Origin: Climacteris rufus
Taxonomy: Eukaryota; Chordata; Aves; Passeriformes; Climacteridae
Length of the DNA stretch: 64,000 nt
Direction of reading: 5' to 3'
Assembly: GCA_013398175.1 (NCBI GenBank)
Contig: VZRZ01004928.1
Coordinates: 1,904,692-1,968,691 of the forward strand
Part shown: positions 50,751 through 64,000 of the stretch, in pieces
Layout: each line of letters begins with the position of its first letter
Position numbering within the stretch: position 1 is the stretch's first letter
Notes under the pieces: model-generated
What the model was told of the DNA's origin: nothing
The model's input: the letters and a program-made list of their open reading frames with translations, nothing else
Databases searched by the model: none
Made by a program: the position numbers and the translations under genes

Positions 50751-53700
50751 TGCAGCCAACACTGCCTTTATGGAGCAAGAAAAACCTGAGTATCATTTTC
50801 CAGTTAACTCTTCTGGATCTGCATGAAAGTGAAATCAGCAACAGCAATTTTAAGCCAGGTTCTCTAATGACTGCACCTAATCACTACCTTTTTGAAGTAT
50901 TTTATTTCCCAAGCAGCACCACAGAAAAATCTCAGCAATCACAACACAAACTCAAGCCACGAGAGTGGTAGAGCACACGCTCAAAAAACTCTGAATAGTC
51001 TAGGTACCCAAAAAAACAAGAAGCAGCAGTAGGTGAGACTTACTGCCCTACTGAATGCCACAGTCCCAGAAATATTTTTAAAACAGAAAGCAGTCCTTTA
51101 ATTTGGAAGATTTACACTAAGTCAGACCTGATACTGATCTCCCACTTTGCAAATGCAAGTATTTCAGTGAATGCAATCTTCAATGATACCTTATCCTGAA
51201 AGGAAATTTTTTAATTGTCACCTTCTTAATCTTTCAAGTATTCAGCCTTTTGTCAGGCCTCTGTAATCTGGGATATCACTAACTAAACAAGCAATTTGCC
51301 TCCACTTCCATATTTTCCGCTTTTTTAATCTCACACTCAGTTCTCCAGCATGTCAATGACTTCACAGCCAACAGCTGTCAGTCACTGTCCTTCCAACAAG
51401 TCCATGAAAAGGCAGTTTCAAACACCAGTCCCTCTACCAGGGAAAAAGAAAAAACAAAACACAAAACTGAGGTCTACCCCTTTAAATACCACAGGTACAC
51501 GATTTGCAGGTCTTTCCCTTCATTTTCCAGGACCTTCCCTCCTGTTGTGTTCTTCAGGACCAGAGGAGCCAGCCAGAAGGAACTCCAGATGACTCCAAAC
51601 AGAAACATATTTTCCCTTGCAAGCATCTAAATTTCTTCATCCGAGCTGAGGAATGAACTCCACAACACAGCAGTGAAAATTTGCACGCTGCTATTTTCCT
51701 CCAGAAACGCTGCCCATCCCAACAATTCCTGGATGAAAAAACAGTATTCAAACAACAAAACCATAAGCTTATGAGTTGCATTTTTAGTCAGAGAAACAAG
51801 ATTTCTTCCAACTTTAAGGAATGTGACAATAACAGCAAATCTAACCCCGCTTGATAAGTGGCAGGCAATTCTCCATATAAGGTGAAAAATGTGCTAGTGC
51901 AGCTCATGCAACACTGCTAATTCCCTCCCTTTACTCAATATTCAAGAACATAAATGAACATATAAATCAATTTTGTAAGTAAACCTTTTGCTTACTTGCA
52001 GCTATAAACCATCTAGGACCATGCTCAGCACACAAGGAATTTTGAACTTAACTATTTGATTCCTTTAAAACACTTGGTATGCATATCACAGCAGTGCATA
52101 AATTAAAGTGAATCTGAGAGGTTCCACCCCCATTAGATTCCTAAATTCCCTTTATACTTTGCCATTCCCCAGTCAACCTGTGCATTCCAGCCCCTGACCA
52201 ATAATGTTGCTGATGGCAGGCCAGAAGAGCAGCCAGGGGAGGGCGAGGAGGGGCTGAGGGCTGGGAGAAGCCCAGCAGCCTCACACAACCAGCATTCACA
52301 CTCCTGCAAGTCCCCAGGCTGATGTGTGGTGGAAGCACCAGGATATTGGCACAGTTCTACTACTGTTAGAACTTTTCTCAGCTCTGATTGTCCCATAATC
52401 TCTACATAACTAAGACAGAAAAATAAGCAGCATGTACTTAGTTCTGTATTACAAGAGGATTGTAGGCATCACTCATTAGGACACTGATGAAAAGACTTCC
52501 ATTGATTTTAATGAGCTCTACACCAGGGTGTAAGCCCAGAGGAAAGCTACTTTACATGATCCCTCTCCCTCAAAGCAAGTTATAGCATCTGCAAAAGATG
52601 TATCAGTTCTAGTAGTGAAATTCACTTTGTTTTGTAGTTAGTCCCACACCCCAGCCTCTCCTACACCCCCCTTCACTGTTTTTTACACATTATTAATTAT
52701 TTTAATAGTCTGACAAACTATGCAATGAACCATCTGGACTTTTTTTTAATTTCCTAAGGAATGACATACCAATGATCAATAGGACATAAAAGAGAGGAGA
52801 TTCAGAACAAGTCCTCAGAGATCTTTTGGAAACCACTCAAAACTGATGGGATTATCAGTGGACAGAAAACTTCCTAAAATCTTGTTGGCAATGGTGAGAG
52901 GGGAAAAAAAGATTCATATAAGTTACAACAAAAAAAAAAAGAAGCAAATAACAGAAACCCCCAAAGTTAACTGCTCCACAGAAGTTGTACTCTAGAAGTC
53001 AGTGATTTGTATGAGTGGCACAGAGAGGAAGTTTCCATACACACTGTACATATACATATCAAATGTGAGTGGGAACAGTAGGAAAAGAGTTCAGAATTTT
53101 CTTGATCTTTAACAAGAAGACATCGGAAAGTTTGATTTGATTATTTTAGCCACAGAAATTTCAGAAAAATCAGGTGATAGCTTCAGATTGCCAGTCTTCC
53201 TAACTTATCCACATTCAGCCATCTTGTAATACCCCCAAGGCAAGAAAACATAACATGATAGGCTGAGAAGGCAACACAGACTGATTAATTGCTACCAAAA
53301 ACATAGGCTTCTATTAGTCTGAGATTCTGTTTTGTTGACTTTTTTGAGTTATCATCATCCCTTGCATTACCATGTAAAGTAGCATAGCCCATGAAATGTT
53401 ATGAATCTGAATTTTAGGACTTGAATTACACTGTTTGCTGTGTTCTATAATCGAAAAAAAAATCAGAAGAATTAACTCTAAACGTTATTTAATTTTACAG
53501 AATTACTCTTTTAAGCATGTTTACAGTCATTCACATCTAAGACTCATTTCCTGGAACCTTATCTAATCAAAATTCCATATGGAAGATTTTAGTGATATAT
53601 GAAGTTGCATACAAATTAACCACACACCAATTCATTCAGATGAAATAAAACTGTACATTTAATAGTGATGAAACTAGAGCTGTCAAATTACATCTAAACT

Positions 53701-54098
53701 AATAACAAAAAGTTCAGACCCTTTTGTACAAATTTAGTTTTAAAGGACCTATTATATAGTCTTAATTCAGAGGCTAACTCTGATATGGCTTAGTACAAAT
53801 ATTCTTCTAGTTGACTTGCTTTTTATTCAGGGAATGCAAAAGGGAATGTCTATTATCCATGTGATAGCAAAGATCTCACATGGCTAAACCAGAAACTAGG
53901 AACTTTTCAGGGTTTAGCGCTTAAAGCTTCAGAGATTATGGCTCCTCATCCAAAACCAGTCCAGAAAGCATGGCAGGAAACAGGATAAGATACTGTAGAG
54001 AGAATTTTAGTGTATCTTTATAGACATGGCTTCTCCATAAACTTCCCATGAACTTTTGAAGACACTATTTAATTATTCCTATCGTTTTTCTGCAAAAT

Positions 54099-54113
54099 TA
54101 TATATATATATAT
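54099..54113. repeat. (TA)n microsatellite
   Basis: A 15-base TA run lies in a very AT-rich stretch that continues to about 54240 with many ATA and AAT words. Confidence 0.95.
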
Positions 54114-54849
54114 TTACAATAAACATGTGTATATCGATAATACATACAAGAATAAATACAGTAATACATACATTGATGATAAAATGCCAATAATGAATTT
54201 AACAATAATGAAAAAGACAAAACCAATTATGAATAATTATTAATAATACTTTGTACCATAATACTAAGTGCAATAGAGTAAATGATGTATTATAGATTCC
54301 CTTTCTACAAACAACCTTAACTACAAAAATTCTACAAAGAAATCCATAAGGATGAAAGGAAAAAGCCAACAGCAAAACATAAAAGGTCCCCATGAAAAGG
54401 TCTTTGTCTGAGGAAGATAACTGCACTCTAAGAACCTCTTATCTCAAGAGGATATAGAGAATACTAGTGAACAAAAAGTTAATGTCAAGCTCTCATCCTG
54501 AGATCCAAAACCAGTTGACTGGACATAGCTGCTTGAAGTATTCACCAAACAAGTTTTATTTGGGAGACTGTCTTCCCTATAACACACAAATCCCACTCAA
54601 ATGAGAAATACTGCAAGAAAGAAAAACATCAGCATGAGGACCAGAGAAAATAAAGAACTATTTCAAACCGAAGTAACTTGTTATAAAAGAAACACAATGT
54701 TTAAATGGGCTGACTGGTCAAGCACAGTTCAGAGACTGGAAAAATCTTTTATTGTGATTTTGTGGTGGAGAAAAAGTAGTAGTACAGGTAAGTATTTTAA
54801 ATAACCTGGACACTTTTTTGATTATTTAGCCCCAGGTTACTCTTCACAG

Positions 54850-54891
54850 TTGGCAAACTGGAAGGATAATTTCTACACCATTTTCACCCAG
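54850..54891 (+). other. Candidate 42-bp splice-bounded segment, untested
   Basis: GTTACTCTTCACAG precedes the segment as an acceptor-like site, and CACCCAG followed by GTAAGAAG ends it as a donor-like site. It is 42 bases long with two frames open, one reading LANWKDNFYTIFTQ. Two open frames weaken the coding case. A second consensus donor (TACAG before GTAAGTATT) ends at 54787 just upstream. No known protein is matched. Confidence 0.15.
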
Positions 54892-55299
54892 GTAAGAAGT
54901 AGCCACTGACTAACAATCATCTCACTCTGCATTCAGTGAATGGAATATCTCCCTTCCTTTTTTGTCTGGGGTTTAACATTCATAAAGCACAAGAGAACAA
55001 ATGTAATTGTCTAAAGGCAAACTTGAAAGCAGCAATAAAAACCACCCTTTTCATGTGTTCTTAACCCTCAATATACACCTCATTTACAATACAGAATTTG
55101 GTGAATGATCTATCACTATTGGCCTTGGGCGACCTCTCCCACTGAGATAATTGTGCACGTGGACATCTTGCAGGACACATCCTCTAATAAAAATATTGGC
55201 TCAGACATTTGACAGTGACAATTCATCACTGATATTTCCACCCTTAGCATTATACATACAAAACTAAATTGTTTTATGGTACCAAACCCCCGTGTATCA

Positions 55300-56110
55300 T
55301 TCCAGGAAACATTTCACAATAACAACATTGCTGACGGCCACACACTGCAGCCAATCCTGCTCCTGCCAGTGAAGAGTTGCCTCTCAGCAATGCATATTCT
55401 GATCTCTTGCCTAGCCTAAATTTAAACAGCTCCAGGGACAGGGCTCCTCATCCCTTCCCCAAAGAAGTGTTCTACTACTTATGAGATCTGACTTTAAAGA
55501 TGATCTTTTTATTCAGATAACACTTCCTACTAAGCTTACTACTTTCAAGTTTTACCATTCATAATCCCTCACAATGTCTTAAGTAACAGCCCCTTCTGCA
55601 CAAGAGTTACAGCTTTCAGGGATGCTGATTAGCATGTTAGCCCTCTCCCAATGCCCATTAAGCTACGCTATCCCACGTTCACATCTTACTTTATCCACTT
55701 GAATCAGCCTTCAGTATACAATCATTTGTTACTCTCCTACAAACCCTGTCCAAAATACACACAACGTCATAAACACCATAAATTTTTAGACTGCTGTGAA
55801 GTGCCTGATAGTTTATATATTCTATATTCCTTCCTACTGCTGCAATGACCAGACCTGATGGCAACAATCCAGATGTAGCTCTACAACAACTGCAGCACAG
55901 TGTTATACCCTCACCAATTTCTGTAATTCAATTTCTGGTGGTCAGTCTATGTTTCCATAAAACACTAGCTTGCCATGCAAGAATATTGCATGTCTCTACA
56001 ACATGTCTCTCAGGCAGACCTCTGCCTGGTCCCATCTCATTCCTCCAGTTATTCCCAACTTCAGCAACATGCCTCAAATTCAGCTTTGTCTCTTTGATGC
56101 TTAGATCATC
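55300..56110 (-). repeat. Possible ancient CR1-like remnant
   Basis: Scattered phrases recall antisense CR1: AAATTTAAACAGCTCCAGGG near 55420 and CAATCCAGATGTAGCTC near 55866 (compare CTCCAGATGTGGCCTCA in the clear copy at 10170-10528). The spacing is plausible for one heavily mutated element, but most of the interval is unalignable by eye. This is low confidence. Confidence 0.3.
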
Positions 56111-58989
56111 CTGAACGATTTGCAGAGCATCTTGAACCGTTTACAAGTATAAATAGTTTTCCTCATACCTCTCCAGAACAATTTTGTGCTCCTTTTAAAG
56201 AACACACTGGAGACCATCAGGCTCGTCCCTCCATGGCCAACGTGAAGGGCAACCAGCACCGGGTGCTGGGGTCAGGCACAGAGACTCTGCTGAAGCCTCA
56301 TCTGAAATGCTCACTGACGCCACAACATTAATAAAATCTTTTCCATTCCCAGTGGCAACAGGCAAAATACAAGGCAGCAAAAAGGATCTGTGGCTTTATA
56401 GTATGCTACTCAAAATATCTGCTGATGGTCATAAGACAGAGAGAATATGCCAAAAAAACTGTATGATGTAGTCAGTTGGCAAATGGGGGAAATCACACAC
56501 AAAATGAAAAGCGTTCAGTGCTGTAAAAGCAGGGCTGTGGGAAATTGCTGGTTCTCCATATAAGGATCCAATATTTTTTCAATTTGCCAGCATAGCACAA
56601 AGCACATAAAAAATCTTAAAATAAAATTCTAAATATTAACCATGAAGAACACTTTTTACAATATTTCCTAAGAATGTTAATTCTGTATACCCATGAGTCC
56701 CGATTTTATAATTTGTAGCCAGTCTAAATGAAAAATAAGAGGTTTTTAAATTCTCCATATAAAATGTCAACCACCTTTTTAATTGAGAGCTAGAAAAGTG
56801 TAATTGAAAATTACTAACCTCAAGCACTCATTAGTGACAAATCCAAACCCCAGCTGAACACAGCCCTAGTAGGATTAAAGAGACATGCAGGATGATGTAT
56901 GTAGACCTGGTATGTAAGAAAAGTTGAAGAAAAATCTGAACCTATCCACACAGAGCAGGGATCAGACAGAAAGCTCTGGGTGCAGCAGTACTTTGGTGGC
57001 AGACATGCACACGCAATTTTCCTGGTACCTCCCTAACCCTACAGATGCCACTCACAGGCACCCTCGGATCTGCAGGAGCTTGCAGAGAGCCTCACTGCAG
57101 CCTGGAGATACCACTGCTGGGCACAGAAATTGCAAGACCACCCAAGCTTCCACGGGAAGGAAGCAGGGAATGGCATGCCACGCACCTCATGACAAGGCAT
57201 TGCCAAGAGCACAGCCACCCTTTGTCTATTTTTAATGGCCCTTTGCCACTTCCACCATCACACGAAGCTCTTCAACAAGTGGGCAGTTTGGTCCCCCACG
57301 GCTACAAAAATTGCACCCACAGGTAAGCAGGACTCAGGCTGAATTTCATGGTCTCAAGGTCCTTCTGCATGCATCAAAATCATTGAGCATGAGATTTCCT
57401 ATTGATCACATGCCACTGGCTGCACATCTAAGGAGGCTCAGGAGGGCAAATGATTTTTTCCCAAGTCAATTTTAAATTGGCTTCCTAAATTGTCTCCAGA
57501 TCCTTTCCAGACAGCAGAATGGAAATAATTAGAGGTGGTTGGAAAATGGAATTTTTGTCCTGTGGGGAAAGTCTGATAGTCCTGTACTTATTTTTTATGC
57601 TACACAAGCCAAAGTGTAAAAGCCTTAAGATATTCAGTAGAGCAAAATATTGTAAGGTATTCTGAAACAGCATCTTGCACACACTTTAACTTATTTTGCT
57701 GCTAGAGTAGACCCCATTTCTCACGTGGACACACCACCAGCCCACATAAATGGCTTAGAATTCCCAAGATTCTTTCTACTCCCCAAGACCACATGGCAGT
57801 CACTAGCACTGCTGACACAAGCTCTCCACACATCTCATTCTACTCATGTCACTGTATGTGTGAGACAGGAAGACAGCAGGAACTGAACTTAATCACTGCT
57901 CCCTTGTTCATCTTCTGAAAACAAATTTAAATTACACGACTTGGTTAGGAGGTTTGGGTGAGGAGGTGTCCCCCCCACTTTAAAACAAGCCTTTGTGTCA
58001 GCCTGCAGTGGTTTACCCTAACTTTTTCTGCTGCTTATTGTGGAGCCAACACTTGCCCACCACCCTCATGTGACCTGAGAATAGTCACAGAGCTGGGAGC
58101 TGAGACACCATGGGGAAATCCACAGAGAAGTGATCTGTAAAAGCCGCACACAAACTCTGAATAAGAGTAGAAAGGGAGTTCACCCTCAACACCTCCTAAG
58201 CAGGGGAATAACACAGCTTCCCTCCTGTTCTCCATGTACAGGACTATGCCTTCTACTGCCTTACCAAAGACACACTGTCAACCCAAGTACCTAGGTTACT
58301 AAGTCTAGTAAAACCCTTTCTTCTCGACACCATGGTGGTGGCTGCTTTACGCAAGTCATCCAAATAGAATGCCTCATGGGAAAACCTTCAGTGCCATCAC
58401 TCTGCTACAGTTCTTCTTTGCAGCTGTTTAGGTGACGGTGCCATGGAAATCCTGAGTACATGTGAATTCTGCATTATCTAATCCTTGGCTTCAAGTGCCT
58501 TTGATTATTACTCCTGATGAGGATGACACCTCTGTAACTTGCTCGAAGCCATCATTGCCTCAATGCAACTTTCACTGTCCAGCTAAGGGGATCTTGGCAT
58601 CTCTTCCTCTCTGGGTCATCTGGCAACTGTTCCCAGAGGAACCTGCAGTATGCAGTCCAAGCACAGCTGAAGCAGACAGGGCCTGCAGCACAAAATGACT
58701 AGACATGAACACCAGAAAAACTGCTTATTCTATAATATCTTTCTCCAAATGCTCTTTCCAAGCCAGATCAAAGTATCAGGGGAAATAAAGGAGCCCTTAG
58801 TTACACATGGGAAGTGAGTGATTACATCAGTTCAAAATTTTCACCTCTGCTAACTTTGTCACATGGAAACACTATTTCCAAAAAGCTTTATACTGAAGAC
58901 TGCAGAATCTACAGGTACATGGCTCAAAAAAGGCTTGATGAAGAACATATAACAGTGCAGTAAAGATCTTTTGGTACTTTGGGCTTAGC

Positions 58990-59697
58990 TGGTCACCAAC
59001 TCAGGAACTGGCTGCAAAGTGGTCCAGAAGAAAAGGACCTGGGGGTGCTGGTTGACAGCCAGCTGATCATGAGCCAGGAGTGTGCCCAGGTGGGCAAGAA
59101 GGCCAATGACATCCTGGCCTATATCAGCAATAGTGTGGCCAGCAGGGCCAGGGCAGTGATTGTCCTCCTGTACTCAGCACTGGTGAGGCCACAGCTCAAG
59201 TGATGTGTTCAGTCTTCTCTATTCAAGAAGGACCTTGAGGTGTCGGTGTGTCCAGACAAGGGCAACAGAGCTGGTGAAGGATGTGGAGCACAACTCCTAT
59301 GAGGAGTGGCTGAGGGAGCTGGGTGTGCTTAGCCTGAAGAAAAGGAGGCCCAGGGGAGACCTTATTGCTCTTTACAGCTGCCTGAAAGGAGGTTGTAGGC
59401 AGGTGGGGTTTGGCCTCTTATCCCAGGGAAACAGCAACAGAATAAGAGGACATAACCTTGAGCTGTGTCAAAGGAGATTTAGGTTGGACAAGAGGAGGAA
59501 TGTTTTCACTGCAGTTGAGGATTGGTACGGGCTGCCCAGGGAGATGGTGGAGTCACCATCTCTGGACAGTAAGGAGGTGTTCAAGAAATGACTGGACATG
59601 GCACTTAGTGCTATGGTCAGGACAAGGTGGTATTTTGTCAAAGGCTGGACCCGATCTTGGAGGTTTTCTCCAACTTTAATGATTCCATGATTCTGTA
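58990..59697 (+). mobile_element. CR1 LINE 3' portion, plus strand (longest copy)
   Basis: About 700 bases match the C-terminal third of CR1 ORF2 and its 3' UTR. The 3' UTR includes GACATGGCACTTAGTGCTATG, ended here one base early by the usual variation, GGCTGGACCCGATCTTGGAGG and TTTTCTCCAACTTTAATG. It ends GATTCCATGATTCTGTAATT, a worn form of the octamer tail. The 5' side is truncated at about 58990. Better preservation than the copy at 10170-10528 suggests a younger insertion. It is transcriptionally inert unless read from a host promoter. Confidence 0.95.
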
Positions 59698-62600
59698 ATT
59701 GCTTCCTCCTCTTTTAACTTTTCTACACAAAAAAAAAAAAATCATTAACAAACTCAAAGGCAGTCGAAGAGAGGCAAGATACTAAACCATGCCAGTTTCC
59801 TTTCATCAAAGGCAGAGATCCACAGGACATATCTATAGGTTATGATGCTGGCAGGTTCAAACTTGTTCTGAACAAACACAAGAAATCCCTGCCCACACCT
59901 GGAGATAACCAAAAGTCTTTTGAACACTTAACATGGCTCTGGGCCAATCTAATAAACTCTGCTGAGCCGCAGGGACATCTCTGTGCCATTACCTCGGGCT
60001 CAGCACAGCTGGCAAAGCTCACAGTGCTTCATGCTGGCTCAAACCACGGGCAGAGATCATTCCTGGCTGCCTTCACCAAAACATGGAGAGGGAAATGCCA
60101 CCACACTCACAGCTCTGTCTTCAAGCCTTGACTTCAATCTTGGGGCCATTCTTACCCATCATCTGCATTTTCCACCCAACAAAAAACATTTCAGGTCAGT
60201 TTTTGACTCAAGTGTCAATATTTTGACACAGACAAAGTTTTTCACCTGAAGGCAATGAAAAGTGCTGCAATGAGAGTCTAACTAAACCAATACGCTTAGC
60301 TTTAGCTTTGAATTACACTGTTCTACAACAGCTTTTTCTACTGAAAAATAGGAATTTACACATTTGCACGAGGTTTCTTAAACAAAACAGCACTTTTATT
60401 CAAGTGTTTCTTTAGAATGCTTCCTCAGCCCTCTGAAGAGCACATCTTACTGGGTTGGGTGGGGAAAGCAGAAAAGGGAATTATGAGACTTACACATTAT
60501 TTACAGTGGGTAGAGCTGCCAGGCTTCTATCCAGTTTTAAGACATACAGCCTTTGAAAGCCCTCATGTCTGGTCTTTGACTCAAAAATGACATCTCTACA
60601 GACAGAGGGGTATGGGCCTGTAAAACCAAAGCATATTTTCTTAACACTGCTCCAGAAATATCCTCTGCTAAACGTGTAACAGATGCATGTTCCTCATTAA
60701 AAAAGTGTTGCTATACATTATATCTTGGCTGTAGACAGATTCTGGCAGAGATTGATACACTGTGGACATATAATTCATGTGTCTAGTATGTGAACTCTGG
60801 ACCCTGCTTAACCTGCTGAGGTCCTGTTGTGGATCTCGGGCCATGGAAATGGGAGCAAAGGGAGAAAGCAGACAGACATGGATGATCAGCATGTAACTGA
60901 GAAAACAACAAAGCTATTGGACACACTTTTCTCAACACCATCCCCAGGCACCCAGCTTTTATTCCCATTTTTATCATGAACAGGAAAAGCAGCATCAATT
61001 CCAGCTACCTTTCTTTGAGAGGAAAAATAAATGATCACTTCATGGTGACTGTTTTCTTCCTTGAGGAATCTTTTGCCTTTTGTTTTAATTTAACTTTCAG
61101 TTTTTGGAAAGGTAAGTCCTAATGATGAATTGCAATATTTTTTTGGCTGATTGGTGCTTAAAACCTGCCCATGCTAATCATAACTTCATAATCCACAGGG
61201 AGACCCTTAGTTTTATTCCTTGCCTGGTATTCAGACTTCCATTTAATTACTGGTTACTTAGATTTATAGGCAGATTTGCTAAAAACAGTGACTCTCTGTG
61301 TGCAGACAATAACCTTTTGATGGGTATGGTAGTAAAACTGAAATTCCTATGTAAACAGGACCAAATTTTAAAAGTAGCTGGTGTAGTTCTCTAATGAAAT
61401 TGGCAGCACTGTGTGGGTACTTTGTCTTGGAGAATGCTAAATGGTGCATAGCCAGCATTTGCTCCATAAACTGTCAAACAAGAGAACGGCAACTGTTTGG
61501 TGATTTGTTTTTCTAATGTAGGTCTCTACTATGGGAAATGTCTTTTCCATGACCAAATAGAAGCTGTCAGGATCCAAAAGAAATAGAGGGAAGAAAGATG
61601 ATGTCTAGAAGGTATCTCCCAACAGGAAAAAAGGAGAAGGAAAACATTTCTCAAAAACCCAGTTTTGGTAGCATTATGAAAAAGCGAAACAAACAGGGAA
61701 AAATAGTTACTTCAAGAATGCTGTCATTAATTGTTGGGCATCAATTACTCTACTATAGCACTCAAATCTTTCTCTCCCTTCATTAGGCAGTGCTGATGAT
61801 AATATTGTTGTGTATCTCAATAGGAAGAGTAAACAACAATATATGCATTGGTAACTTTCTTCTCAGGGTCTACTACTACTTTACAAAATGAAGACTTCGT
61901 AATCTTAAAAAGGTAGAAATCTCCCCTTCCACTACTGAAGAAACAAACATTCTGCAAGTAAGTGATACCTGAGCTATACCTCAGCAAATGAAGCAGTACA
62001 TGAGCAGTGGTTCCAAGTTTCCTATTTTGTTCCATATTCCTCTCAGCATTTCATTGCTATTTTAGGCTCCTGTCAGTACCACAGACAACAAAAGCAGCAG
62101 CATTTTGTTCATAATAATAGAGGCTAGCTAAATGGGTAGTTTTTACTACTGATGAAAGGATGTCCCCAAATCAGAATTTTAAAAGCAATCAATATGGACT
62201 GCGTATATTTCAGACAGGTGCTCTGGTGAAGTCTCTCTCTCTCAGTAACGGAAAAAGCAGCACAGCTCCCCTTCTTCCTACTTCTGTTTGGACCAGAGAA
62301 AAAGAAGGAAAAAAATAAAACACAGATCTCATCATCTGAATTTAAACCTCATCTGATCTGGTCCTCAGGAAGACACACAGCACTGAAGTATATGCAACAG
62401 CTATTAAGGGATTGATTCTGGAGAAGTAATCAGATATAGAAAATATTTTTACCAGGGTTCAAGTGTCCACAACACCCAGTAAAATAATCAAGGTGACTCT
62501 GAGCAGACTGCAAGACTCCTCTGTGTGTGTAGATACTTCCCAGTGGTGCAATTGTAGCTGTTACCTGGGCCTTGCTGACACTTCCAAGAGGCTGATGTAA

Positions 62601-64000
62601 CAGTTAGCTGCCTGCTACCCTACAGTTTCCCTGTCTGCTGCCAGCCTAGGAACCACTTGCTCCGAACAAGAGCAATGGGAGGACAGGACTACTGCAAGGA
62701 ATTTGAGAATTATCAGCAATAATATGCCAACTACAACAAATCTGCTGTACAAGAAGGGAGTGTCAACACACATCAGTAGCCTACATAGCGATTGTTGAGA
62801 ATCAAAGCTCACATCATTTTATGTCCCTGAAATGTCAACTCAATTGCAAATTTAGAAACAACAGTTTTATCACTTTGCCAGTCATAGGACAAATCCTAAT
62901 AATCTTAGTTGTGCTGACCTTGATCAGGCTTGAGACAAGTCACGAATGCAGAGAAAACCAGAAGCCCACAGAGTAATCACAAAAAATAAAAATCACAGCC
63001 ATGGTGTGACACACTAAAGCCCTGTTCAATCCCTACTACCCACTGCAACCTATACTACCCTTAGGGAGTATTTCTAGATTCAGCTGCCTGCTAGCAGCAT
63101 CTTCTTTTATCCAATGTCAAATGCATCACTGGCATTATATAAACAGAAAAAAACCTTACGGATGGGAGAGTACTATGAGTGTTGTGCAGATATTTCCCTG
63201 TACTGTTGTTCCCTATTAGATTGTGATATAACCTAAAAATTGCCCCTAATTTGGAAGTACATAAGTCTAATCCACTTAGTTAAGACAAAGCTTTTTTTAC
63301 TTTCAGAAACAAATCAATAGTCTAACTAAACAAAAAACACTATGGGAAGGGGAAAGATTCATAACAAGACCATGAAAATGAGGTCACAAAAACATCAGCA
63401 TAAGTAATTACACTATTAAACAAAACAAAAAAAACCCTTTATGTATAAAGACTTAGCTTTTCAGGTGTTCTTTGTGCTTTGTGATAAAGGAAGAGCACAA
63501 TAGCACTTAACCACCATTGAACATTTTGCCATATAGGAAGCATTTTATAGATACAGTATGCCAACTGGGGATCACAGTTACACAGGTAAGTAGCTACACC
63601 ATAATCACTACTTCTCAGTGAAAATTAAGAAAGCAGCCCCATAACCGTTCCACCATCAGTTTCTGCCTTTAGCCAGTTACTTATCTGAAAACTTGAACAT
63701 CTTTAAGCAAATATTTTCCCCTGAAGATCTGATAAAGTGGTACATATACGAAGTATTTTAGTTTAAATAAAACATTCCTGTTGGTTTAAAACCACAGGGG
63801 ATAAAAAGTAAATTATTTTAACAGTTTCTTTTTTCAAACGATGCCTTGCAGACAGTTGGTAAAGCTTGAAAGTTGATAATTGCTTAACAAGCTTTGTATT
63901 CCAAACAAAAGGATCTTAGTGGTTCAAGTTTCTCTTCTTTCTGCTGTCGTATATACAATGAACACACAAGTTAATTATAGAGAGTTAACCCTGCCAAATA

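Larger units (their letters stand above)
44234..58989. other. Unassigned AT-rich DNA with scattered simple repeats
   Basis: No gene is recognised in nearly 15 kb. Candidate splice-bounded open segments at 45060-45131, 47102-47143 and 54850-54891, simple repeats and possible decayed repeats are listed separately. Open frames stay at or below about 103 codons and overlap on both strands. TAAAGCAACACT is repeated exactly at 46403-46414 and 46436-46447. A strong donor (CACAG before GTAAGCAGG, exon end 57322, plus) lacks a convincing partner. Confidence 0.55.

Overview
The window reads as non-coding DNA from a bird genome, probably a neoavian or passerine. Three CR1 LINE fragments are present, one ending in the two-copy ATTCTATG octamer tail typical of avian and reptile CR1. 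Two ERV long terminal repeats are present, one of a type I associate with avian genomes. The rest is AT-rich, CpG-poor, unique-looking sequence with simple repeats. Species and chromosome cannot be named from this sequence. I recognise no host protein-coding gene, rRNA, tRNA, CRISPR array or bacterial feature. Every long open frame is either CR1-derived or looks like chance.

Layout. 1-60 is T/G/C-rich low complexity. 61-10169 is unique-looking DNA holding two perfect short-loop hairpins (2227-2250, 8143-8176), a truncated ERV LTR (4440 to about 4700) and a 16-bp palindrome (4745-4760). 10170-10528 is a CR1 fragment on the minus strand, followed by a G/T-rich tract (10533-10632). A second G/T-rich tract with a predicted G-quadruplex lies at 13217-13290. 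An assembly gap of 20 N (20010-20029) is followed by a run of 14 G. 21545-21568 is a third perfect hairpin, and 21690-21800 is locally GC-rich. 22683-23251 is the best-defined element: a complete solo ERV LTR with a 6-bp target-site duplication, CCAAT boxes, a TATA-like box and an AATAAA signal. 32348-32631 is a CR1 3' end on the plus strand. 38590-38830 and 43926-44165 are CpG-enriched patches that may be unrecognised LTRs. 58990-59697 is the longest CR1 copy, on the plus strand, with its reverse-transcriptase C-terminal frame broken.

Interpretation. Base counts on sampled lines show more C than G on the plus strand, most clearly at about 40-57 kb. This is weak evidence that the window lies in an intron of a gene transcribed from the minus strand. 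A few spots pair a good splice acceptor with a good donor around a short open frame (47102-47143 minus; 45060-45131 and 54850-54891 plus). They are candidates for expression data to test, not gene calls. I did not find an undescribed biological system. The most notable structures are the intact solo LTR, the 15-bp perfect hairpin with a 4-nt loop, and the unexplained CpG-rich patch near 38.7 kb.
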